Under the pieces are notes generated by a model, which was given only the letters and a program-made list of their open reading frames with translations, was not told where the DNA came from and did not search any database. The translations under genes were made by a program, and so were the position numbers. Source: Saccharopolyspora shandongensis (GTDB lineage: Bacteria; Actinomycetota; Actinomycetes; Mycobacteriales; Pseudonocardiaceae). From it: a DNA stretch of 43,625 bases. The DNA lies in assembly GCF_900106995.1 (NCBI RefSeq), contig NZ_FNOK01000072.1, forward strand, positions 1 through 43,625, read 5' to 3'. Below, piece after piece: positions 8,142-14,972 of the stretch; the first letter of the stretch is position 1; every line of letters starts with the position of its first letter.

Positions 8142-8915
8142 ATGATCACGAGGAACTCGGTGGTACCTATGGATCATCTCTCGCGAGATCTGCCGGAGGG
8201 CCCGGTCGCAATCGTCGGCCAGGGACGGATGGGCACCGCGTTGGCACGTTCGTTGCGCGACGCGGGAACGGAGATCGTCGGCCCGTTGGGGCGTGATCCG
8301 GATGTCGGGAATGCCCCCGTGGTCCTGCTTTGCGTTCCGGACGGTGCTATCGCAGATGTCGCGGCACGGTTGCGCCTGGGAATCGTGGTCGGACACTGCT
8401 CGGGCGCCACCGGCCTCGGAGTTCTGGGTGAGCACGAGGGATTCTCCCTGCATCCACTGATGACGATCACACGAGCCGCGCCTGCCAGCTTCGACGGTTG
8501 CGCTGCAGCGATCGCCGGTACTACCCAGCGGGGGTCAGAAGTGGCACGAAAGTTGGCCATGAGCCTGGGCATGCGCCCTATCGCGGTCGCGGAGGGCGAC
8601 CGCGCCGCCTACCACGCTGCGGCATCGGTCGCCGCGAATTTCCTCGTCACGGTGCTGGGCCTGGCCGAGGACATGGCCGCTACCGCGGGAGTGGATCGTG
8701 GGGCATTCCTTCCGTTGGTGGAAACGGCTTTCCGGAACTGGGAGAAACTCGGCGCCTCGCGTGCGTTGACGGGGCCCATCGCTCGCGGCGACGAGAAAAC
8801 CGTGGCGCTCCAGCGATTCGCGGTTGGACAGCGCTGCCCGCAATCGCTGTTCTTGTTCGACGCGCTCGTCGAGGCAACCAGAGACTTGGCATTCAATCGG
8901 ACAGCGCAGAAATGA
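8142..8915 (+). CDS. panG: PanG-type (DUF2520) ketopantoate reductase
   Basis: A 257-residue Rossmann/DUF2520 protein. It has a dinucleotide motif VAIVGQGRMGTA near residues 22-33, the VLLCVPDGAI strand, the HCSGATGL and FSLHPLMTITR segments typical of DUF2520, and the helical C-terminal dimerisation domain with YHAAASVAANFL and ALTGPIARGD. DUF2520 members of this kind were shown in Francisella (PanG) to reduce 2-ketopantoate to pantoate with NAD(P)H, replacing PanE. The next gene 43 bases downstream is panB, which makes ketopantoate, so the assignment is strong by context. ATG 8142 has GGAGG close by; ATG 8169 is an alternative start. Together they convert 2-ketoisovalerate to pantoate. Confidence 0.8.
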   Translation: MITRNSVVPMDHLSRDLPEGPVAIVGQGRMGTALARSLRDAGTEIVGPLGRDPDVGNAPVVLLCVPDGAIADVAARLRLGIVVGHCSGATGLGVLGEHEGFSLHPLMTITRAAPASFDGCAAAIAGTTQRGSEVARKLAMSLGMRPIAVAEGDRAAYHAAASVAANFLVTVLGLAEDMAATAGVDRGAFLPLVETAFRNWEKLGASRALTGPIARGDEKTVALQRFAVGQRCPQSLFLFDALVEATRDLAFNRTAQK

Positions 8916-8958
8916 GTCCGGGCCAGCGTGCCGGGAAAACGACTAGGAGAGTATAGCG

Positions 8959-9921
8959 ATGTCCACGTACCCCCAGCCTGAAGGCAAGTCCGGAGCCAGC
9001 CGCAAACCCGTCACGGTGAACGCACTGGCCGACCTGCGCCACCGCGGTGAACGGATCGTAATGATCACGGCCTACGACTACCCGAGCGCCCAGGTGGTCG
9101 ATTCCGCTGGCGTCGACATGGTCCTCGTCGGCGATTCGGCCGCCATGACCGTGCTCGGCTATCCCACGACGGTTCCGGTCTCGATCGAAGAGATGATCAT
9201 GCTGACCGCGGCGGTTCGCAGAGGTCTGAAAACCCCGCTGCTGGTCGGCGACCTGCCTTTCGGTTCCTACGAGGTGTCCAACGAGCAGGCAGTGAGCACC
9301 GCGATTCGATTCGTCAAGGAAGGCGGCTGCGACGTCGTCAAGCTCGAGGGCGGCGGCGAGTCGGCAGAGCGGGCGAGGGCGATCGTCCGCGCCGGCATCC
9401 CGGTCATGGGCCACATCGGGCTGACCCCGCAAACCGCGACGGCCCTGGGCGGGTTCCGCGCCCAGGGCGTCACCGCCGAACGAGCACGATCGGTGCTGGA
9501 CGATGCCCTACGTCTCCAAGCCGCTGGTTGCTTCTCCATCGTCTTCGAAGCGGTTCCGGCCAAAGTCACCAAGGTCATCATGCCGCACATGAAGATACCG
9601 GTGATCGGGATTGGTGCGGGTCCGGACACCGACGGCCAAGTGCTCGTCTACCACGACTTGCTGGGCATCTTCGACGGCTTCCAGCCCAAGTTCGCCAAGC
9701 GGTGGGCCAACATGCGGTCCGCGATGACCGATGCGGTGAGCGAGTACGCCGACGAAGTCCGCCGCAGTGCCTTCCCCGCGCCCGAGCATTGCTACGGCAT
9801 CAAGCAGGAGGAACTGGACCAGTTCATCGCCGACACGGAGCTGCCGGTTCCAGTGCAGGCGAACTCGAGCTCCAGGCGCCCTGTCAAGGCCGTCAGCCAC
9901 GCGGCCAACGGCCAGCAATAA
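8959..9921 (+). CDS. panB: 3-methyl-2-oxobutanoate hydroxymethyltransferase PanB
   Basis: Ketopantoate hydroxymethyltransferase, a TIM-barrel enzyme that transfers a hydroxymethyl group from 5,10-methylene-THF to 2-ketoisovalerate. Signatures: ITAYDYPSAQVVDSAGVD, LVGDSAAMTVLGY (metal-ligand Asp), GDLPFGSYE, VKLEGG, VMGHIGLTPQ and IGIGAGPDTDGQVLV. At 320 residues it is longer than the usual 260-285; the extra part is a low-complexity C-terminal tail after about residue 290. ATG 8959 is preceded by AGGAG. No panC or panD is in the window, so this copy may serve a special pathway rather than pantothenate alone, but it could also be the only panB of the genome. Confidence 0.93.
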   Translation: MSTYPQPEGKSGASRKPVTVNALADLRHRGERIVMITAYDYPSAQVVDSAGVDMVLVGDSAAMTVLGYPTTVPVSIEEMIMLTAAVRRGLKTPLLVGDLPFGSYEVSNEQAVSTAIRFVKEGGCDVVKLEGGGESAERARAIVRAGIPVMGHIGLTPQTATALGGFRAQGVTAERARSVLDDALRLQAAGCFSIVFEAVPAKVTKVIMPHMKIPVIGIGAGPDTDGQVLVYHDLLGIFDGFQPKFAKRWANMRSAMTDAVSEYADEVRRSAFPAPEHCYGIKQEELDQFIADTELPVPVQANSSSRRPVKAVSHAANGQQ

Positions 9922-10335
9922 CGCAGCGCCACCAATCTCACAGCGCCACTTCTGCTCACGCGTGACTTCCTGCGCACGTTGCTGGCATCGGGGCGACGGG
10001 GCCGCATCGTCATGATCGGTTCGGTCTGTGCCCAACGCGGCTATCCGGGGCTGACCGCGTACTCCGCCACGAAGGGCGCACTGGAATCGGCCACCCGCTC
10101 GCTCGCCCGTGAGTGGCGGGACCGCGTGCTGGTCAACTGCGTCTCCCCAGGCTTTTTCGACTCGGAGATGTCTGCGGTGCTAGGTGCCAACCAGGTCGCC
10201 TCCATCGCGCGCCGCACCCCCACCGGCCGTCTGGTGACCCCTGAAGACATCCTGCCTCTGATCCGCACCCTGCTCCTCGAGCACACCAACATCAACGGGC
10301 AGGTCATCACCGCGGACGGAGGTGGCAGCATCTGA
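9922..10335 (+). pseudogene. Short-chain dehydrogenase missing its N-terminal half
   Basis: The reading frame right after the panB stop, and in the same frame as panB, encodes the second half of an SDR: NLTAPLLLTRDFL, the catalytic Ser...Tyr-xxx-Lys as GSVCAQRGYPGLTAYSATK, VNCVSPG, and the C-terminal GQVITADGG. The TGxxxGIG cofactor-binding part and the NNAG motif are absent. A TTG at 9979 could start a 118-residue peptide, but without the Rossmann N-terminus it cannot bind NAD(P). Its stop overlaps the next ATG (TGATG), so it may persist only as a coupling sequence. A deletion has probably joined panB to this fragment. Confidence 0.75.
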
Positions 10336-11192
10336 TGCCGGACATTCCCGTCCCCGCGCCCAGGGTGAAGACGGCCACACCACCGCTGTGGCCCCTCACC
10401 TCCCATCCCTGCCCCAAACTGAACCTGGTGTGCTTTCCGCACGCGGGAGGCAACGCGGACTTCTTCGCCAAGTGGCCGGCAAACGCCGTGCCCGGCGTCC
10501 AAATCCATGCGGTCGAATACCCGGGGCGCGGGCGAAGGCGGGATGAGCCGGCCGCTGCGGAGATCTGCCCACTCGCGGACGAGATCGCCTCGCACATCCT
10601 CGCCTTGCCGGCGGTGCCGCTGGTGCTCTTCGGGCACAGCATGGGCTCGGTGGTGGCCTTCGAGGTCGCCCGCAGGCTTGCCGACGTCGAAAGCGCTCCG
10701 CCGCACGCACTGGTCGCATCGAACATCACCGCGCCCCACCGGCTGCACCGGCGCGACCCGCTTCCCGGCACAGACGACGGAGTGTGGGAACACTCCTACA
10801 GCATCGGTGGTATACCCAAGCCGATCTACCGCAGCAGAGTGCTGAAGAACATGATGGCGCCGACACTGCGCGCGGACTACGAGATGCTGAACCGCTACCG
10901 ATGCGACCCGTCGCCGCAGATCAGCTGCCCTGTCACCGTGTTGCATTCCGACGGCGACGTGCTCACGACCTTGGACGATGCTTCGGCCTGGAATGAGTTA
11001 ACGGTAGGCACGTATTCCTACGAAGGCTTCACCGGCGGGCATTTCTACCTCACCGAGCAAGAAGCCCTGGTCGCCCGGCTTGTATCCGAACTTGGAATCG
11101 GCCACACAGCCGAGGAACTTCGGACAGCCGTGCCCCTACAACGCGAGACGAGCTCCGCCGACCGCACGCATATCATCGAACCCGTGCATTGA
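10335..11192 (+). CDS. Type II thioesterase
   Basis: A 285-residue alpha/beta-hydrolase of the type II thioesterase (TEII, GrsT/RifR-like) family. It has the VCFPHAGG oxyanion segment (about 32-39), EYPGRGRRR, the nucleophile elbow GHSMGS (Ser102), Asp in HSDGDVLTT and His in GGHFYL. TEIIs remove wrong acyl groups from carrier proteins of PKS and NRPS systems, or release short acyl intermediates. Its presence points to a carrier-protein-based pathway near this window. The start ATG overlaps the preceding stop by one base. The gene ends the panG-panB unit and is followed by two strong hairpins. Confidence 0.9.
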   Translation: MPDIPVPAPRVKTATPPLWPLTSHPCPKLNLVCFPHAGGNADFFAKWPANAVPGVQIHAVEYPGRGRRRDEPAAAEICPLADEIASHILALPAVPLVLFGHSMGSVVAFEVARRLADVESAPPHALVASNITAPHRLHRRDPLPGTDDGVWEHSYSIGGIPKPIYRSRVLKNMMAPTLRADYEMLNRYRCDPSPQISCPVTVLHSDGDVLTTLDDASAWNELTVGTYSYEGFTGGHFYLTEQEALVARLVSELGIGHTAEELRTAVPLQRETSSADRTHIIEPVH

Positions 11193-11212
11193 ATCCTCCC
11201 CTGATCGCAGGT

Positions 11213-11253
11213 GACGGCTTGCCGGAGCACCGAAAGTGCCCCGGCAAGCCGTC
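11213..11253. terminator. Hairpin terminator 1 after the thioesterase
   Basis: An 18-bp stem with one mismatch (11213-11230 against 11236-11253) around a CGAAA loop, 20 bases after the thioesterase stop. It lacks a U-run, as is common in actinomycetes. Confidence 0.8.
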
Positions 11254-11271
11254 GCGACGCTTTGCTCAACG

Positions 11272-11316
11272 CGGCATGCCCGGTCGGGACGCTTTGCGTC
11301 CCGACCGGGCATGCCG
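11272..11316. terminator. Hairpin terminator 2, perfect 21-bp stem
   Basis: Arms 11272-11292 and 11296-11316 are perfectly complementary over 21 bases with a TTT loop. It stands between converging genes (thioesterase and cold-shock protein) and would stop transcription from either side. Confidence 0.85.
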
Positions 11317-11333
11317 AACTTCTCAACGCGCCA

Positions 11334-11744
11334 TCAGGCTTCCACCCAGCCGTTGCTCTGCGCGAATGCCACAAGCCGCTTGCGCACTTGGAGGATCTGC
11401 CCACCCGTCAGGCTGGGCGCGGTCTCGATCAGCACATCTGTGATCTGCTGGGAGAACTCGGCCACCGGCAGGACGTCGCACAGCTCATCATCGTCACCTC
11501 TGCGGGTTTCGTCCGCGACCTCCGCCGCCTGCGAAGCCGCGCCGAGCGGGTGCACAGCCACTGCCTTGGTGCCCTGAGTGCCGGGCATCGCCTCGAACCC
11601 GACCCGCATACCGCCGCGGAGATTCTGCTTGAGCTCCTCGTCCAGAATGGACGCATGCAGGAATACGTCCTCGCCACCGGAATCCGGCGCGATAAAACCG
11701 AACCCTCTGGTCTCGTCGTACTTAACGATCTTACCCGTTTCCAC
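11334..11744 (-). CDS. Cold-shock domain protein with C-terminal extension
   Basis: A 136-residue protein whose first 65 residues form a cold-shock domain: TGKIVKYDE, RNP1-like RGFGFIAP and RNP2-like DVFLHAS. It should bind single-stranded RNA or DNA. The remaining 70 residues, including an acidic RRGDDDELCDVLP stretch and a helical end, are not part of the CspA fold; similar extended cold-shock proteins occur in actinobacteria. GTG 11744 is preferred because GAGG precedes it and the domain begins at once; further in-frame upstream codons would add a tail without homology. Probably a housekeeping or stress gene unrelated to its neighbours. Confidence 0.85.
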   Translation of the reverse strand: METGKIVKYDETRGFGFIAPDSGGEDVFLHASILDEELKQNLRGGMRVGFEAMPGTQGTKAVAVHPLGAASQAAEVADETRRGDDDELCDVLPVAEFSQQITDVLIETAPSLTGGQILQVRKRLVAFAQSNGWVEA

Positions 11745-11974
11745 CGCTTCAGCCTCGCAAACCGCTAGTGCACGCTTCCGCACCGCCAACAAATACATCC
11801 GAAGTATAACTCCCTCCGGCGCAGAAAACAAAGGCCGCAGCGCGACATCCACCACAATCCTGCTGACCAAAAACGAGAACGCGATCACGAGCAATCTCGA
11901 ATTGCCCGTGATCGCGTCCCGTGCCGGTGCCCCTATGCGCGGTAAGGAGCCGCCAGCAATCTAGCGGAACCCGA

Positions 11975-13429
11975 CTAATTTTTCTTGCCGGTTTCCCCCA
12001 GAACCTGTGCCGTATCCACCCGCTTGCGGACGAAGAACCAGCCGATCACCAGGGCTGCCACAAGCACCGGGACGCACAGCAGCGTCACCCGCCCCGCCGG
12101 CACGTCGAACCACATCAGAACCGCGACGGACAACAGGAACGCGATCGTCACGAGCTGAGTGACCGGCGAGCCGGGCAGACGGTAGGTCGGTCGAAGTACC
12201 GCGCCGGTCTTCGCCTTGCGCACGAAGAGAAGGTGGCACAGCATGATCATGCCCCAGGTGGTGATGATCGCGATCGCGGCGAAGTTCAGCACGATCTCGA
12301 AGGCCGCGGCGGGGACAACGTAGTTCAGCCCCACACCGAGCACGCAGACCGCGCCGGTGAGCAGGATTCCGCCGTAAGGAACCTGGCTGCGGTTCATCAG
12401 GCCAGTGAACTTCGGGGCGGAACCGGAGGCCGCCATCGACCGCAGGATGCGGCCGGTGGAGTAGAGCCCCGAGTTGAGACTGGACATCGCAGCGGTGAGC
12501 ACGACCAGGTTCATCATGTCGCCGGCTGCGGGGATTCCGAGTTGGGACAGGACCGTGACGAATGGGCTCTCGCCCTTCTGGTACGCGTTCCACGGCAGCA
12601 ACATCGACAACAGGATGACCGAGCCGACGTAGAAGATGCCAATCCGCCACATGATCGAGTTGATCGCCTTGGGCATGATCTTCGACGGGTTCTCCGTCTC
12701 CCCCGCGGCGACACCGACCAGCTCGATGGCAGCGTAGGCGAAGACGATTCCTTGGATGACGAGGATCAAGGGCACCAGGCCGTTGGGCAGCACACCGCCG
12801 TTGTCGAAGATCAGCTGCGGCCCAGGGACGGTGTCACCGATCGGATGCGCCACGGCCAGCAGACCGATGCCAATCACCATGAAGACGACCAGCGCGCCGA
12901 CCTTGATGATCGCGAACCAGAACTCCATCTCGCCGAAGATCTTCACCGAGACCAGGTTCAGCGCAAGCACCACCACCAGCGCCACCAGCGCCAGCACCCA
13001 CTGCGGAACCGGGGTGAACAGGCTCCAGTAGTGCGCGTACAGCGAAATCGCGGTGATGTCGGCAATACCGGTGGTGGCCCAGTTCAGGAAGTACATCCAC
13101 CCAGCGACGAAAGCGCCCTTTTCGCCCATGAATTCCCGCGCATAGGAAACGAATGCGCCGGACGACGGCCGGTACAGGATCAGCTCCCCCAGAGCCCGCA
13201 CCACGAAGAAGGCGAACACACCACAGACGGCATACGCGATGGCCAATGCAGGACCGGCCTGCGCCAGTCGCCCGCCCGCGCCGAGGAAAAGCCCGGTGCC
13301 GATCGCGCCCCCGATCGCGATCATGTTGATGTGCCTGGCTTTCAAGGACTTGCTGTATCCCATGTCGCCGACATCGACATGCTCTCGCAGCTCTGGTCGG
13401 CCTTCATCACGCACGGTTCGGTCAGTCAC
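11975..13429 (-). CDS. Amino-acid permease, APC family (AnsP/GabP-like)
   Basis: About 484 residues with twelve predicted membrane helices. The N-terminal SLKARHINMIAIGGAIGTG segment is the classic amino acid/polyamine/organocation permease signature, followed by LFLGAGG, GELILYRPSSGAF, VGVAAGETENPSK and a final VLMWFDVPAGR pair of helices. The family imports amino acids with protons; the closest pattern I recall is asparagine/aromatic or GABA permeases. The start is uncertain: GTG 13429 and TTG 13438 both give about 25 residues of hydrophilic N-terminus before the ATG of MGYSKS at about 13363. It is monocistronic on the minus strand. Confidence 0.88.
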   Translation of the reverse strand: MTDRTVRDEGRPELREHVDVGDMGYSKSLKARHINMIAIGGAIGTGLFLGAGGRLAQAGPALAIAYAVCGVFAFFVVRALGELILYRPSSGAFVSYAREFMGEKGAFVAGWMYFLNWATTGIADITAISLYAHYWSLFTPVPQWVLALVALVVVLALNLVSVKIFGEMEFWFAIIKVGALVVFMVIGIGLLAVAHPIGDTVPGPQLIFDNGGVLPNGLVPLILVIQGIVFAYAAIELVGVAAGETENPSKIMPKAINSIMWRIGIFYVGSVILLSMLLPWNAYQKGESPFVTVLSQLGIPAAGDMMNLVVLTAAMSSLNSGLYSTGRILRSMAASGSAPKFTGLMNRSQVPYGGILLTGAVCVLGVGLNYVVPAAAFEIVLNFAAIAIITTWGMIMLCHLLFVRKAKTGAVLRPTYRLPGSPVTQLVTIAFLLSVAVLMWFDVPAGRVTLLCVPVLVAALVIGWFFVRKRVDTAQVLGETGKKN

Positions 13430-13978
13430 TCGATCCAACTCGTTTCCGGTGTCGTTTCGTCACACGCGAATATGACGCGCGGCCGATCCTCACGCTTGTT
13501 CCGCTCTTGGCGAATGAAGAGCAATGCTGGCCCCTGGGTAGTTACCCGTCAAGAATTCGTTGCAAGGAAGGGACTTCCGGGCAACCCTGATGGGGGCGCG
13601 GAGGCACCGCGGACGAGCGATTCCCGCGAGCAACCTGGTACACCATCACGCAGCATCCTTGGTGCGCCGTGCGCCCACCAAAGCATCCGGGCACGGAGAC
13701 GACGCGCAGAAGCCGCACGGGTGGAAGCGTCGAACTGTGAACTGGGTCAACTTGTCCAGCCCGAAAGTGCACGTATGCCCTGAAGTATCGCGAAGCGCGC
13801 GCTCGCTGCGTAGCTTCGAGGTCACGAGCCCTCAGGTGGAAGACATCGAGATCTGACCTGAACACGGCGTGAGCCGGCAAAGGCCGCGTATCCGCACTCG
13901 ACTCCCACATCGGCGGCTCGCACGTCACGTCCCAGACTGACGTTGGCAGAAGGGCAATGCCCAGTGGAGGCGATCAAC
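13430..13978. other. Intergenic region, no recognised gene
   Basis: 549 bases between the permease start (minus) and the small zinc-binding protein (plus). ORFs on both strands here lack ribosome sites and family matches. It should contain the permease promoter. Confidence 0.45.
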
Positions 13979-14206
13979 GTGAGTGACGTTCGGTGGCTGC
14001 CAGTGAACGGCGCCAGACACGCCATGCGCAAGGAGCAACATCAGCGTGAACTCGGGACCGAGGTCGTAGCGCTCTGCGGCGAGGTGATCACGCTGATCCG
14101 GCCGAGTGAGACCGATTGGTTCTGGGACAGCTGCCCGGAATGCTGGTTCGTCGCCAAGATTATCAACAGCACACCGACTTTCGCGAGGACCCTGCACCGC
14201 CTGTGA
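13979..14206 (+). CDS. Small zinc-finger-like protein
   Basis: A 75-residue protein with a His in GARHAMR, Cys in VALCGE and a CPEC pair in WDSCPECW, a spacing typical of small zinc-binding proteins that are common in Pseudonocardiaceae. GTG 13979 follows GGAGG by nine bases; the TTG at 13943 is in frame but has no such site. The last residues run into an IS3 remnant, so the natural C-terminus may be altered. Function unknown; DNA or protein binding is the usual guess for this class. Confidence 0.65.
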   Translation: MSDVRWLPVNGARHAMRKEQHQRELGTEVVALCGEVITLIRPSETDWFWDSCPECWFVAKIINSTPTFARTLHRL

Positions 14207-14345
14207 AACGCCGCACGACGATGGCAGCCGGGATCGCGGTCCGCTTGGGTGCGCCTCGCTCGACACCGCTGATGCCCAGCTGACGCATCAGCCGCTCGAC
14301 GGTGCAGCGAGCCACCTCAATGCCCTTTCGGCGGTTCCCGCCAGC
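14205..14345 (-). pseudogene. IS3-family OrfB transposase remnant
   Basis: The minus strand reads KGIEVARCTVERLMRQLG, then GAPKRT, which is the HTH_21 region in the N-terminal part of IS3 OrfB integrases. Only about 46 residues remain, without the DDE core. Together with the OrfA remnant at 2590 this shows old IS3 activity here; the two are in opposite orientation. Confidence 0.75.
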
Positions 14346-14536
14346 ACTCATCCTCGCCGGGGGAACCCCGGAGGAGTGGGCACCGTGAACCCGCGGCGGT
14401 GCCGGTGTCTTGGGTGGGCTATGCGCCTGCGGCGCATGCGACACCCCATCGACGTGCAGCTTTGCGGTCCGCGGCTGCGGGCCGATCAGGACGAAAAAAC
14501 CTCTCTGGATCCCAGAGCGGACACAGCACTCCCTGA

Positions 14537-14556
14537 ACCTGCCCAAATAGGCAGGT
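14537..14556. repeat. Short hairpin upstream of acetolactate synthase
   Basis: ACCTGCC (14537-14543) pairs with GGCAGGT (14550-14556) around CAAATA. It sits about 430 bases upstream of the synthase start. It could be an operator or the end of the IS3 remnant's region. Confidence 0.35.
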
Positions 14557-14865
14557 ATTGATGATCGCAAGGGCACAGCCGTGGTCAAGCGGTATCGTCT
14601 CTGACGAGAGAACCGTAAAAATTTGCCACGAACTCGCGACCACCGACATTTAGTCTGGTTGGCCGCAGAATCAATACCCCGGGTGTACACCTGGGGTAGC
14701 CCGATTCCCGCAGGTCGAGAACGGAGAATTCTGCCAGAGGCGGGCGAGGAGTATCCGCAACGATCGCCCGGTTTCCTTGCCGGTCTCCCTTGTGACTCCG
14801 TTGCTTGCACGTGAAGCGGCGATCAATGGCACCATTTTCTCTAAACAGTACTTGCACGAAGCGGC

Positions 14866-14946
14866 ATGCTTTCATGTCGTCGGCGGGTAATCCTTGGCGT
14901 CGGTTTTCGTGGAGGTAGGCCGACGCCGGGTACAACCCGGAATTAA
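14866..14946 (+). promoter_or_regulatory. Possible leader peptide and attenuator for acetolactate synthase
   Basis: A 26-codon ORF (ATG 14866, TAA 14944-14946) ends just before the synthase ribosome site. It contains consecutive Val-Ile-Leu-Gly-Val codons (14887-14901), the end products of the pathway. A hairpin GGCGTCGG (14896-14903) with CCGACGCC (14920-14927) begins right at these codons, and CCGGG/CCCGG (14926-14939) could form an alternative stem. This arrangement fits ribosome-stalling attenuation. The leader has no strong ribosome site, which weakens the case. Confidence 0.4.
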
Positions 14947-14972
14947 TGGGTCTTCCTTTGGAGGCTTTCCCG

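Noticed and set aside
11921..13783. 620-codon plus-strand ORF across the permease
   Set aside because: His/Asp/Arg-rich antisense translation of a membrane protein; no start site or homology.
14400..14972. T-box riboswitch upstream of acetolactate synthase
   Set aside because: I searched for a T-box-like conserved sequence and specifier stem and found none; a peptide attenuator fits better.
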